Assembly: GCF_000003815.2 (NCBI RefSeq)
Contig: NC_049992.1
Coordinates: 9,923,407 to 9,983,406 of the forward strand
Reading direction: 5' to 3'
Source of the DNA: Branchiostoma floridae
Taxonomy: Eukaryota; Chordata; Leptocardii; Amphioxiformes; Branchiostomatidae
DNA length: 60,000 nucleotides
Shown: in pieces, positions 9,816 to 32,125 of the stretch
How positions within the stretch are numbered: position 1 is the first letter of the stretch
How the letters are laid out: each line of letters begins with the position of its first letter
Notes under the pieces: model-generated
Told to the model about the DNA's origin: nothing
Database searches by the model: none
What the model saw: the letters and a program-made list of their open reading frames with translations, nothing else
Program-made: the position numbers and the translations under genes

Positions 9816-12171
9816 CGTTCGTTCGTCCCATAGCCTTAACTTCCCCACCAAGAGACTCATGATTCGGTTTCGTCGTTTCCAATTCCACCACAAAATCTTT
9901 ATTCTGAGAAAAATGTTAAGCCAAAGAATGATGGAATTCTTTTTTTCATATACTTCATCAGACAAAGGCCGAAGAAGTTGTTTTAAGTTTCTGTCAATAA
10001 GACCATGAGGGTTTTTAGGCGATATTTGTAATAAGTTTGAATTATTTTGAATAAAAGACTATCTGAGCCACAATAATTAAATTTTTTTTTTAAATTGACT
10101 AAGAAAATATTCATCTATTTGAATGCCTTTCAATATTTTAGAAACATTTTGAAAGTAACTGAACAAAAATATCTTTATTTAGAATAATTGTGAAACCTCT
10201 GTGTGATTCTTTCACATTTACAAATATTTACAAATATTTGTAAACTTTGCCAAATGGTTAAATTAGTTTATTGCCCCCATAAAACTAAGCCCTATTGTTG
10301 CCTCTGCATATTTTTAGATTTCACTGCTGGGCACTGGTGGGTCCTTTGTTCTGGACCATTGTTGCATGTCACCCAACCATACTTAGCAAGGATGTGTGAA
10401 TTGCTATCTTCCCAGCCCACTGACCCATTTACAAAATGTTACAAAAAATGGTAGAAAATGGTAAACAATGGCAGAAAGCTGTTATCATTATTTAGAAACC
10501 ATCAGAAGTATTCAATTCCACATCATGAATATTTCCAAAGTTTTACAGGACCGGGGAAATATTTATAAAGTTGAAACAGTGTTAAAAATATTTCTAAAGT
10601 ATCAAATGTCCTAGACATATAATTACAAAACTTTAAAATCAATTTTAAACAATGGCAACAAACATCCGCACGGTGACTTGGAATGGACTCTACTGAGAAA
10701 TAAGTGACCAATAGAAAAATACACAACGCTACATTTTCTGTTCCCTAATTATTTACGGCTACAATAAAACACTTGTTGGAAATTCGTCTAGACGTCTCAG
10801 CCTGAAATTACTTGTAGTTGTTTGTACAATTAAATGATATTAATTACTGAACCGCAGAATTTCTCTACGCCCTAAAAGTTGCGCATTCGTCAAGTGTAAA
10901 AATGCGCTGTCTTGTTACTTACTTGCAACCAGTTTCAATTTCTAACGATTCAAGGAAAAACACCCAAGACACGAAAGTTGCACAGCTGAAGTTACATTTA
11001 GCCGACCCAACTGTTTTGAAAAACGAAACTTCGCTTCATTCCTGTTTAGAAACGACAAGAACAGTTTTTGAGGTTTCAAGCTCACCTGCCTGGCGCTGCA
11101 CGCTTTCCACTTTTGAATCCGGAGTAATCCAACCGTTCATCCAAACTCCTCACGAAACTTTGTACGCCCATCATAGCCCACGTTATTGCAGAAGCTTCGC
11201 CCTGCATTTTTTGTGGAAAATATCCGCGAGAATGTGCACAAAATGTACATTTCTTAGACATTTTGGGAGTCTAAATTTTGGGAGTACATCCACGGACCAC
11301 GCCACGGGAAGAATGCAGCACCTGGTGAACCTGGTGGCACCGTGGCGGGGAATTTGAATATCACGTGACGTTATTAGACAAGGGGCGGTCGTGATTGGCG
11401 CACTAAGGATGATCGAGTCAAATTACTTCAAAGCATTATTACAAGGTCATCTTACTTAAATACATATGTACATGTACAGTTTTGCTTACTCCGTGTCCTT
11501 TTTACCCTATCCGGTGAAAAGAAGGCATTAGTGTAAAACTTGAATATTATAAACCGAAAATAAAAACAGATTTGTCTTAGGATACCCAAAATACCAGCAT
11601 CCAAGTTATTAGTACCATGGTATCAGTCCTGCTTAGCTCTATCTTAGTACTTTGTTTGGCACATGGTGTTTACCACACCCAATTTCACTAATTAGTCCAT
11701 TTCCAACCCTTAAAAAGGTATTTAAAACGGTAAAGCAGATTTAACTTGGCATCATATTCGAGGAACATCATATTAAATATATTAAAAACATGGATGTGTG
11801 TTTGTGTTCACACTAGATACATAATTATGGATCATTTTGTTCATCAGCTGTGAAAAGCTAATCAAATCAATTCTCTGTCTAAATCTACATGCAAATACCT
11901 GGTTAATGCAATACTGCAATAACGTTATTGTTGTAAAATTTGACTATGAAGATTCGTTAATTGAGCTGCGCACGCATTGGATAAAGCTTGATAGTTTTAC
12001 ATTGTGTAGTTCAACAGAACTATATATGACAAATGGAAATGCAAAGGCTCTGAAATTGATGATTACTAAAACCAAGGAGGTTTCAGGTGGCCCCTACGAA
12101 GTTCTCGGTTCCAGGGCAGTGTGTCAAAGTATCCTGGGAACGAGGTGTGTTACCGAGGGGACGCTTCCAAG
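9816..12171. other. AT-rich intergenic sequence upstream of MORN1; no gene supported
   Basis: Two long open frames lie here: 10902-11357 (151 codons) and 11837-12337 (166 codons, not in frame with MORN1 exon 1). Neither has recognisable domains. A CACGTGAC E-box-like site lies near 11363. The proximal MORN1 promoter and 5' UTR should lie just left of 12172. Confidence 0.45.
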
Positions 12172-22377
<10,206 letters not shown>

Positions 22378-22640
22378 GGAGTGCTGGCAGTGAAAATACA
22401 ACTGAGAACTGTCAAGGCTCAAAGAAAGAAAAAAGCAAGAAATACCTGATTGGTTCCCTTTGGTGATCATTGCTATAGAAACTGACCAGAGTTCTCTCTT
22501 GAAAGCTGTCAAGACTTTGGTGGATTTAAGTAAATTTGAATATCAATGTCTGTGTATGCAGTACAACATAATATTCATCTTTTGAGCTTCACAACACCTT
22601 ATTGCGAGCTTATAATAAAACATTTATTCTAGCGTAAATT
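22378..22640 (+). other. MORN1 3' UTR
   Basis: No coding signal after the stop. AATAAA at 22614-22619 would give a 3' UTR of about 250 bases. Confidence 0.6.
22614..22619 (+). promoter_or_regulatory. MORN1 candidate poly(A) signal AATAAA
   Basis: The first canonical hexamer I found downstream of the MORN1 stop, 237 bases after it. Confidence 0.55.
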
Positions 22641-25610
22641 TGACAGATTCACCTGTTGAATGAATGAGAGGATTGAGTGTTTTCAAGAAGGCTATATAAC
22701 CTCCTTAGTGTATTAATTGTTTTGCATAAGCTGGAGTGGTTTAGAAGTGTTGTAATGAAGAACATTTGTAGCCCTGTCACCCTCTCGCAGAATCAGTTTT
22801 CTGAAATTCTGAGAAAATCATTTCAATTTCATAGGTTGTTTTCATGTTACATTGCAGAATTATTCTGAACAAAGTGTCGTCGTTAAGTACATTCATGGCA
22901 TGGTAGTCACAAATACATGTACCATTCAACTGTGTTTTTAATTTTTGTGACTGTCTATAATGTCCCTTGAGACCATGCTGCTCTATATGTGGCCTTATTT
23001 TACAAATGTCCTGCAGAGTTGTATACAACAACAACAAGCTTTATTGAGAGGACAAAAAGTAGTGACTTTTGTATGCAGCTTAGTATAGGTTTTTACAGTT
23101 TTCTGGTGCCTAGGAAAATGTACTGGTAACTAGTGAAAATGCTTTCATGTGATATGTATATATGTACATAAAATATTTACATACATTTGGCATCAGTTGT
23201 GTCAAAAAATAGTTGTCATGGTAATTTTTATGCAGTAGAATATGTCAAGAATTGTACAAGAAAGCCAGACCATGTTATATTTCAGATTATTAAGGTTTCA
23301 AAAAGATATTTGGATTAAACAAAGTTGTGAAAAAGAAAAAAAAGTTATAGTATTATGTGCATCCCCTGCTATTTGCTGGTTACATCATGACGTTATCACA
23401 CCTGTTCTCCCAATATTTTCTCTCACGGTTTAGGGAGGTATCAAAAATATGTGAGGTGGGGTTCTGAATAATAGAGCCCACCATGAGTGCTATATAACAG
23501 TGCGCTACATTCGAAGCCTATTATAGGTTTTATCAAACGAGAATTGTGATTTCCGTACTGCAGAGTGCAGACGGATATGTACAATTTTGTTTGTCTTCAC
23601 CAAACCTAACGTCAGCGCTAAAGCACAGGAGCATTCGTGGTCAATCCCTGGAGAGACAAACTCTGAAGGAACGTCAGTGAACAGAGGTACGTTACGGCTT
23701 TATATTACGTTATATTTCACGTTTATACGTTTCTGTTCGGATGGCAAGTTAAGTGGGGAGGGGAGATATTATGAAGAATATTTCATTTGTGGTGATTATG
23801 GCGTGTAACTCGGGCAAGAGCGGACAAAAGTTGCGTTGCATTTTCTACGCAATATGTATCACCCATAGGGGAGGGGTAACAAATTATCAACGAAGCCATT
23901 TGTAACCCCTTCTTCCCATAGGGTATAGTATAAGAATCCTGACACGAATATTTTTCTTAACATTAATGTCGTTCTAACTGCTTTGTGTGTTCTTAAATAA
24001 AAAGTCGACCCGTAAACTAACTCTAAGACCGCTGCGAATGATATGTTTACAAATTGATGTTTGCAGCTGTTCTCTGAACAGGCGATATGATGGTAGATAT
24101 GTACACATTGAAATTACATCATAGGTATATACAAACACTTTTGTGTGCTACGTAAATATTGTGTAACCAGAATGCCTGCTTGAAAAGTTTGGTATTGGGT
24201 GTGGGAACATATCTCCGTAATTTTTTAAATATCCATGACTAGGTTAGCAGCCTGGATAGCTTGCTTGGGGTTCAGGTGTTTTCTTGTCTGTTGATAGAGC
24301 GAATTAATCATTCGGAGGAGACCTTCCTCGCTATTACAAACTTGGACTGCTAGATGTCGCTTTTTAGTTGGGGCGGCTTTACATGGCTGCAATTCGAAGG
24401 TTTACCGCTAGATGACGTTGCGACATTAAGGAAACTCCTCATGTGCCGTAGCGTTATGCTAATCGTTTCTCCCACACTTTGTCACTATCAGTGCGGAACC
24501 TTCGCTTATTCCATTCGTTAAACACTTGTCACAGGACCTTGGATTTAATGTCTGCAATACAATACTGGAATGTGAAACATCGCTTAATGCCTTTGTTATT
24601 CAAGAGATCGTTATTATATATTGTACATACGGAAAACACGTTATTGACATGCCAGCAGCCCAATCCCACATTGACGCGCTTCACTTAGAGCTTCACACGA
24701 ATCGATGATTATGTCCCGATAATGGCATCTCGCCAGCAGATACCAACAGTCCAGGCATCAATCTCTCCTCTAAACTCCCAGGAGACATATTCAAGACAAC
24801 TGTAACATTCAATCGACATTCGTTTCCGCTTTGTCCCGTTGGGTATATCTTCTACGGAGCTTACATGGAAATTGAAAATCTGACGGTTGTGCTGAAATAT
24901 TCATGAGAGTTTCACCGCTTGAGCACGCGCCTGCTGTGTCCTTCTAACCCGGGTTCGATCGGGAGGGCAGTACCGTATAGCGTGCAGGGCCGCAACGGCA
25001 AGTCATATTGACGGAACTGAGAAGATATGGTTTTGTCGATTGGCTAGTGTCGTTTTTCATCACATATTAGAGGTATAGTGACTGAAAACATCTTATTAAT
25101 GCCACCGCGACCCGATTTTGAACTCTAGTGTGTGCGTTGTTGGTTGGGGTTACATATCGTCTTTGGGAGGGGGTGGGGTGGCTCCTCAAGTACGGTTACT
25201 GTAATATTTCTGTCGGTCTAGATTATTAACATTTGTACGTGCTGTGAACTTTCCTCAGTCGCTTACAATAGTGGCCCCCCTTGGAAATCAACTCACAATA
25301 AGTTAAAGGGGCTACCCACTTGTCTTGAGAAAAATAAATAAATAAAGTATATGGTTTTCCATTTTTTACCAGCCGCAACAACGCCCAAATTCCGTCTCAA
25401 ACCGCTGGTCCGTGGTTGGGTCCTTAAAATTTGCCAAACTGGGCACCTCTAGTTGAAATTAGGCAGTCAATGCCTAGGCGTATTAATATCCACATCACAT
25501 AATGAAAAAGTGTTTGAGAAGACAACCTTCTTGTTTGGGATATTTTATTTCATCTAAACTTGATGCTATCGTTGAAGCGGTTCATCAGTCATGTATGAAT
25601 ACAGTTAGTC
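22640..25610. other. Gene-free stretch; one hairpin
   Basis: No supported coding region. A 24-27-base inverted repeat lies at 23871-23931. A short tRNA-B-box-like string (gggttcgatc) lies at about 24951 without a convincing tRNA fold. Confidence 0.45.
23871..23931. repeat. Inverted repeat (hairpin)
   Basis: Left arm acccataggggaggggtaac then aaat; right arm atttgtaacccc then cttcttcccatagggt; the spacer is about 13 bases. Arms match with a few gaps. It could be a very small MITE. Confidence 0.65.
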
Positions 25611-25757
25611 CAAATTTTCTTCAAGCAATGACTGTTTTTAAAGGTAAGGTACATAAAAATTTTCGACGGCTGACAGTCCATCTTGCTCACGGAGAATGAC
25701 CTACCTTGGAGGTATGTACCTTTCCTTTAAAGACAATCATTGCTTGAAGAAAATTTG
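25611..25757. repeat. Long near-perfect hairpin upstream of the secreted-protein gene
   Basis: Left arm 25611-25652 (caaattttcttcaagcaatg ...) pairs with right arm 25715-25757 (... cattgcttgaagaaaatttg). About 42-45 bases pair with only a few mismatches around a 62-base loop. No similar copy was noticed elsewhere in the window. Confidence 0.8.
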
Positions 25758-25924
25758 TAGTAACCATAAGCTAAATTCCATTAACGCGTACATGGTGACT
25801 ACTAATTGTGTTCGTTTGGCCCCAGCAGATCTGCAGCAAGGCGCTGTGGTCACGTGACACCAGCTGACAAAGACGCACCCGACTGTACACCTCCTGTCCG
25901 TTGGCGCCCCTTGTCAATCTGAAA

Positions 25925-26444
25925 ATGCGGCCAGTGCTGGCCGCTGCGGTTCTTACCGCGGTCCTGCTCCCCCTCCTGGGCTCCTCACCAGCCCAGGCCA
26001 CGAGGAACCAGTGGAACGGCGATGCCGAGAGCGAACTAGACTACGAGACGGAGGGTGAGTTCTTCCCCGCCGAGGAGGAGGAACCCACCTTCCGGCGGCA
26101 TCGGCACGGGAAGAAGCGGGCAGACGGGAACGACGATGAGGACGAGGAAGAACATCTAGCCGTCGGCGGTGGTGTCGAGGACATCGGAGAACAACAAGTC
26201 CACAAGCATCACCACCACAAGGAGAAGGCAAGACCCGCTTCTGCTGAAAGTCGTGAGCTGGCCCGAAGTGAGGAGGGGGAGGCGGCGTGGAACGGAGACG
26301 CCAGCACCACCAGTGACTACGAGGAAGAGTGGGCAGGAAGGAAGAAGGGACGCCACGCCGGCAGGAAGGGGAAGAAAGGAGGGAAGAAGGGACGGAAGAA
26401 GGGAAAGGGACACAGGAACAACAAAAAGAAGAACCAGATACCAG
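25925..26444 (+). CDS. Secreted protein with acidic and Lys/Arg-rich regions, first coding exon (173 codons)
   Basis: ATG at 25925; an open frame eight codons longer begins with TTG, which is not a nuclear start. Residues 1-26 form a signal peptide (MRPVLAAAVLTAVLLPLLGS, then a likely cut near AQA). Next comes an acidic region (about 28-80) with DYETEGEF and EEEE, a His run (93-98), an acidic part with DYEEEW (131-136), then a strongly basic tail (139-169; RKGKKGGKKGRKKGKGHRNN). WNGDA occurs twice (30-34 and 122-126), each followed by a DYE motif, so the acidic part looks internally duplicated. The donor gtagga starts at 26445 in phase 1. A signal peptide, acidic DY-rich segment and Lys/Arg block, with an exon break right after it, resemble precursors of heparin-binding EGF-family ligands such as amphiregulin and HB-EGF. 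No EGF exon was found downstream, so that is a hypothesis; a neuregulin-like or unrelated secreted protein is possible. Confidence 0.75.
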
Positions 26445-27938
26445 GTAGGACGACTTCTATATTTTTCTCTTTTCTTTAAAGACATTTTTCTTGTTTATAT
26501 CTAAGAACAATAGCTTTTTCTTTTTGATTTCTATCCTGAAGATCAAGACACAGCGCACCTGTCCGTACGGACTCGCAGAGCGACACAAACCGGAAGCTTC
26601 CAAAGTTTTCTTACTTTGACGTCAACACGAAAGGGGCGCATTAACAAGTGCTCATCCCGTCTCCTCCTTCTTCCGAAGACGCTTCTGTAACGCTAAGAAT
26701 AATTTTTCCAATGTAGCCAAGCGACGATGGGCCTTTTCTTTAGCAGGATTAACTTTATGAGTTTCCATCTTTTACTCTAGAAATGGGAGTTTCTATATCC
26801 ACACACGTTTTAGTTGTCAATGATGGAGATCGTACAAACTCAAGAGTCCGCCGTATTTTTTCATGTGGAAGTACCGATACAATATCTTAATTTTACCAGA
26901 ACTTTGCTTCATGACCGGTAAGTCTTCAAGTGGCTTGTGTAAATCATATTCATGCGCGCTTGATTTCGTGTTTTTTTTCTCACAACTCCATGGTCATACG
27001 TTCGTTCAGAGCCTGGTAGTGCTAAGCTATAGTGGCACATAAGGCAACAAGTTTCCTTGCTGTTTTAGCCTTGTACTTTAATAGGGTATTTCTTTCTGGG
27101 AAGATGTTGTAAGCCCTTCCCCTTCAACGCACCTCCTCGATCACGGGACCCCATTTTACGTCCATCCTGAAAGACGGCGCAGCCCCAATAGAGATACCCT
27201 ACCTTGAATTGAACTGGAGTCTACTTGTTATTTGGAATCAGGAGCTCAACTGCGTTTAAGCTACAGGGGCATACCTTGGTCATAGATACTAATACATAAT
27301 TCCATAAGCAAGCTAAGTTTTGTCCGTAGCCGCGCGCGTAGTTTGGCACTGCAGCTGAGATTTTTCTCCACTTTGCCCTGAAGAAAAGTCGCTTACTTCG
27401 CGAGAAGATAGGGGATCCAGTGATACACAATAACGATAATCGCGCATTTTCTCTCTCTCCGTATTTAGACATCTCCACTGTACATTAACAGCATAAGGTC
27501 TAGCTCTCTCGCTCTTTTTTTTGTTCCGATGTTTCTGAATCTCGCCACAACTTTCGACAAGACCGTGATTCAGCCATCAGCCATACGAGTGGAATTCGTT
27601 GGTGCCTCCTATGTACAGTGTAGCAACAAAACCGAAAACACATGAATCACGTTCTAGTATATAGCAGACGCGCACGGAATAGTCATCAGAATACCAATTG
27701 ACCCCATGGCCATCTGATAGGTAAATCACAAGTGACCTTGGCGTCAGTGAAGCTTACCGATGCCCTCGTTAGCTGAGTTTTCCTGTTTTAGTGAGCTTTT
27801 CTTCTTTTACATTCCTTTTATGTGTCTTATGTAAGGTATTCGTACGTGTACATGCATAGTTATACTCTGTATCCACGTGCCACACGCACGCAACTTTCCC
27901 CGAATGTTAAGGCCACTCAGAGAGCTGCATGCTACATG
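26445..27938. other. Probable intron / gene-free sequence
   Basis: No exon with a Cys pattern or other recognisable motif in either strand; the only open frames are short. Confidence 0.4.
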
Positions 27939-28114
27939 TAACGCTGGTTCACCTTTATCCGCGGGGTAACCTAAATCCGTTGTATCTAGGGACATCAAGT
28001 CGACGGAAGGTGTTTTAAAATTGCAATGAATTCGAAATATTGCAGTTTTAACCACAGTCTGTCTTAAATACAACGGATATAGGTTACCCTGCGAATAAAG
28101 GTGAACTAGTGTTA
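27939..28114. mobile_element. MITE family A, copy 5
   Basis: Left TAACGCTGGTTCACC, right GGTGAACTAGTGTTA, with aaccTAaatccgttgta / tacaacggatataggtt next to them. Nearly intact, 176 bp. Confidence 0.9.
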
Positions 28115-28780
28115 TGTGTGTAGGTGGCCAGTTTGGGGTGATCTTACACGGTCCCGAACCAATCAAGCCAGGCTGTCTCCATCACTCCCGCCCGCTCCCA
28201 GCACCAGCTAGGGTGGCCTTGGTCACGCCTGCCACATTTGTCACCAAAGCCCGAACAGTGATTACTTCTATCGATTGACAATGTTGGGCCCGCTGCATGC
28301 AAGCACATTTGCACCGGAGTATACAGCTTTGTCAGACTTTATGGCTGCTGTTTTGCTCCCTTGTCGTTTTTCTCATGCATTCAAGAGTAGGAAGCCTTCT
28401 TTTTCTACACAGCACATGGGCTTTGCTTTGAGAGAGTGTCCTTACGGTGATGCACTCTTCCAATGGTTAATTTTCCACGTCCAATCCGGGCCCGACGCCT
28501 CTCGCTCAGCGCTATCTCTGAAACGCACGGGCGCCGAATGAAAAATGAGGGGCTCACGCTTTCCCCGCGTTTTATGCATGAGCAGCGGAAGGAGCAATGC
28601 CATTCATACTCAAGGCTGTGCGCCTAGATATGGAGTCGATATATTCATGACGAAGCCGAGCGTGGCATCGTTCATTGTAGTTATACCTAATCTCCAAGCA
28701 GATTCCTCCGGTGGCATAAAACAGTAACGTAAGCTGGGGAAGGACTTCAGCCGGCAGAGGGGTAAAATTGGCCAGTTAAA

Positions 28781-29020
28781 CCCCCTTCCACTAGGACGGC
28801 GCTCTCTCCGCGCTCCCTCTGCGACCTAAAATTTGACATATTGCTCAACGAATTCTATAGAAAAGAAACGAATCTTTTTATACTTTGTGTGTTTTGTTGT
28901 CTTCTCAGTCACACATTTACGTTTTGTATGATATGCCCAGTGTGAAAGCGAAGGTTAAACGTATCCTATTTAGATCGCAGTGAGAGCGCAGCGCGATCGC
29001 TGTCTAATGGAAAGATGGCC
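28781..29020. mobile_element. MITE family B (CCCCCTTCCACTAGGACGGC ends), copy 1
   Basis: The left end cccccttccactaggacggc runs on to ctctgcgac; the right end has cgcagtgagagcg then gatcgctgtctaatgg, giving inverted ends of about 45 bp with mismatches. Centre: actttgtgtgttttgttgtc. Copies lie at 42914-43147 and 57722-57965. Confidence 0.88.
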
Positions 29021-29289
29021 TTACAGGTTAGACGAGCAGACCCTGGACGGCAGGACGTACAGTCCAATCTCCTCTCCTCTGTAACATCTACAGCTTTTCT
29101 ATTAAGGATTTCGCGCATGTCCCTGTAAAATAGGAGAACGCGAGTAATCAAAGTTAACGTCATATTGGCAGAGTGTGTTGCACGATATGATTGTTCCTTC
29201 GCACGTTTCGATGTGTAACAATTTGATAGTTTCGGGTGTCGGTCGTATAACGGTCGTATTCGTCCCATTCTCGCCTTCAAATTCGAGTT

Positions 29290-29565
29290 GATGGATGCTC
29301 ATATGTATGCTAATTGTGGCGGGTATGTAACGACCCCGTCATAAGTTGAGATATAGGATTTTTACGGTGAAGGGCGTTTGGAAATAAGGTGATCGCAAGA
29401 TAAGACCTTCAGGACTCCCTCTGAATTTCAAATGATATCAAAAATGGTAGTTAAAAGTTGATAGAGCTTCATATGTATGCTGATTGTGCATAACACTTAC
29501 CGACACCGTTAGAAGTTGAGACACAGGGCATGCATGGTGAAGGCCGTCTCAGCATAACCTTGGCA
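29290..29565. repeat. Diverged tandem duplication, about 169-bp period
   Basis: Blocks at 29290-29385 and 29459-29555 share gttgatrga, catatgtatgct, gattgtg, agaagttgaga and ggtgaaggccgt in the same order. Confidence 0.65.
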
Positions 29566-29987
29566 CACCAAAGCCATGGCATTTATAAACATGACAGTTA
29601 TGAACATAGCTTTTGACATCGCGGGGGGAGATATATGTCCTTTCACATTCAGTAATTATGTTGACTATTTCCTCACCAAACAAATCAAGTCCAGGAATCA
29701 CCTTTGTGAAGTTCATCGACGATTGTAAAAATGAATTTCAGTATCACGGTATTCCACAGCTCGAGGAAAAGAGAATCTGACGATACTATACCTCAATAGT
29801 AATGACATCTGACTATGTTGGAGAACGAGTTTAGAATTACAGAGTTTAGTTGGTGTCCAGTATCTCTATTTCATTACCTAATTACCATGAATGATAAAAA
29901 GGAAGAGAGCAGATCAATAATCTGAAACATATTTATGGGGGGGGGGGTCAAACCTGCACGTCTTCCTGACATCTAAAGCTATCTGTC

Positions 29988-30111
29988 ACTCAAGACCATG
30001 ACATGGCCATGTCAAGACACTCGAGACCATGACATGGCCATGTCAAGACACTCGAGACCATGACATGGCCATGTCAAGACACTCGAGACCATGACATGGC
30101 CATGTCAAGAT
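29988..30111. repeat. 31-bp tandem repeat, 4 copies, with an internal palindrome
   Basis: Units start at 29988, 30019, 30050 and 30081 and contain the palindrome gacatggccatgtc. Three units are identical and one differs by a base. The units are contiguous, so this is not a CRISPR array. Confidence 0.92.
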
Positions 30112-31098
30112 AGATAGATTGAACTTTATTGCGCGACAGTTGTAACAGGTACAGCGTATGGCAATCTGAATATACATGGGAGTTGAACTATAATTATCAT
30201 ATACTATTGCAAATATCTAACAACTAATTTATTCTAATGTAACAGTATAAACAATCTAGTTTGATATCATTAAAGCTAATGCTTTAGATCATTATGTCGA
30301 TATATAGCATTGTCTCGTTTTTGCAAGCTTTGTTTTGTTGCAGTACCAAAGTCACATCCCAGGGGGGGCAAACATCGACCTTGACCTTCATGACGTCTTT
30401 CCAAACCTTCTCAGATACTAAATATCGCCACAATCCATTCAGAGGTTCCTAATCTATGCTGAATATCTGAAAACACACGCAGACATGGCACTTATCCACT
30501 TCCTGTTGCCGTAACGAAATCTGATTCAAAGTTTGGCCCGTACGTCAGAATAAAGAGATTGGGGCATTATTTATGAATTTGTCGGCACGCCACAGTATTA
30601 ACCTAGACGTACGGTGAAGGTGGTCTAGTACAGTTTTGTGCGTGCGGTGTGAAAGCGTGTAGTGTTCATGCGATCGGATTGAATCCGTGCCAATAGTTCT
30701 CCAGTGACCACCGCCACGGACGTTGCACGGAATATCACCAAATGCCTCACTGTGATGTCAACAATGTGAGAGTTCTCATTCAATCTTTAACATACCAACG
30801 GAGCATACACAATGATTAGATATTGATGCTAAAAATATTTGAAAACATTCTACTTATCGTACGATAATACTGTCATCACCGTACGGTCATCTCTGCCTGA
30901 CAGCAAATGACAATAAGAAAAGACGTCAGAAAATGTTAGATGTCAACATAAGGCTTTAGAAATCTTTAAAAAAAGTATAGTATGCAATCCAAATTATATT
31001 CCAGGCGTCAATACCTTTTTGTACCTGTTGTACTGACCTGTGATCACCATTTGTCATTCCGAGATACATCAAACCGACTAGCCGTGAAAGCACTCTGC
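30112..31098. other. No gene seen; possible retroelement tail at 30118-30180
   Basis: gaactttattgcgcgac followed by aggtacagcgtatggc resembles blocks at 8397 and 53963. The rest shows nothing I can name. Confidence 0.4.
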
Positions 31099-31246
31099 TA
31101 CGTACGTGCCAGTACGGGCGACGCGCCTGCCCTGTACGGCCTGGACGTTTTCAGAAATACGTGGCGGACGTTGTCTCCCCCCCCCCCCCCCAAAAAAAAC
31201 GTACGGACAAATTGCACGTACGGCGGGTTGTGCCCTAGCTTAAAGC
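31099..31246. mobile_element. MITE family D (GGGCACAACC ends), truncated copy
   Basis: Matches the right half of 44265-44607: cctgccctgtac, acgttttcagaaatacgtgg, cggacaaattgcacgtacgg, gttgtgcccta. A C-run plus A-run (31177-31199) replaces tcccaaaaaaa of the other copies. The left half is absent. Confidence 0.8.
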
Positions 31247-31466
31247 ATGAGTGCTGCCCGGAGAGCGGGGGTATCCAGGGATAACCTTGACTTCCTACGT
31301 GTACGGCTAGCAGCGGTGGGGACGGGCGGCCGGAGCCGAGATCAGTGACATGGAAAAGATCGAATCGCAGGAAGCCTGTTTCATAAAGCCTGCCATTCGC
31401 AGGGAATAATAACAAGGACGGAGGCAATACTTTTCTGAGCTTCGTAAGGACCACCTAGCTAGTGGT

Positions 31467-31797
31467 GAATGCAAACATATATCTGCTAGAGTGTACTTTT
31501 GTAACCATACATATCTGCTAGATTGTGCTTTTGCAAACACATATTTGTTGGAGTACACATTCGCAAACATTAAGTGTAATCTTGCAAACATATATCTACT
31601 AGTGTACTATCGCAAATATAAATCTGCTAGAGTTTTCCTTTTGCAGACGCATATTTGCTAGAGTGTACATTTGCAAACACACATATATATATATATATAT
31701 ATGCTGAGGTGTACGTTTGCAAATATATATACATACAAACATATACATCTGATTAAGTGTACTTTTGCAAACAGATATCTGCTACTAGAGTGTACCT
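31467..31797. repeat. Degenerate minisatellite, unit about 30-35 bp
   Basis: About ten loose copies of ttgcaaacatatatctgcta then gagtgtact, with an (AT)n run at about 31683-31702 inside one copy. Confidence 0.8.
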
Positions 31798-32125
31798 TTT
31801 TTCCATCTTTTGCGGTCACACGAGGAAAAGAGACGCAAAAGTCCATAGTACAATAATTTGAGATATCCAATGCCTGTTCACTATTACACTAACCCACGTC
31901 CATCAAATTATCCCCGCATATCACCGACAGAGCGCACCGACCTTAGACATCGCGGTTCTGAAGAGATCGCCTTTCTCGCTGGGTTCAGTGGATCTGGATA
32001 TTACCTTGTTCTACATCCGTCAATCTATGAAATGAGCTGTTCTGCTAAGGTGTTGTCCAAAATGGATTGCCAGACTCTTATCCGCTCACCGACTTCTATC
32101 ACTCCATGAGATGTTTTCAGAATGT

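Noticed and set aside
10902-11357. 151-codon open frame upstream of MORN1
   Set aside because: No recognisable motif, no signal peptide and composition like the flanks. A frame of this length is not surprising in 60 kb.
24900-24975. tRNA-like B box gggttcgatc
   Set aside because: No A box at the right distance and no cloverleaf could be drawn.
25901-25924. Longer start for the secreted protein (eight more codons)
   Set aside because: The upstream start would be TTG; the first ATG is at 25925 and is followed at once by a good signal peptide.
25953-26504. Other-frame and minus-strand frames over the secreted-protein exon
   Set aside because: Shadows of a GC-rich exon. The chosen frame has an ATG, a signal peptide and a donor at its end; the others are arginine/proline-rich noise.
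29988-30111. Evenly spaced palindromic repeats as a CRISPR-like array
   Set aside because: Units are directly adjacent without variable spacers, and the context is animal DNA.
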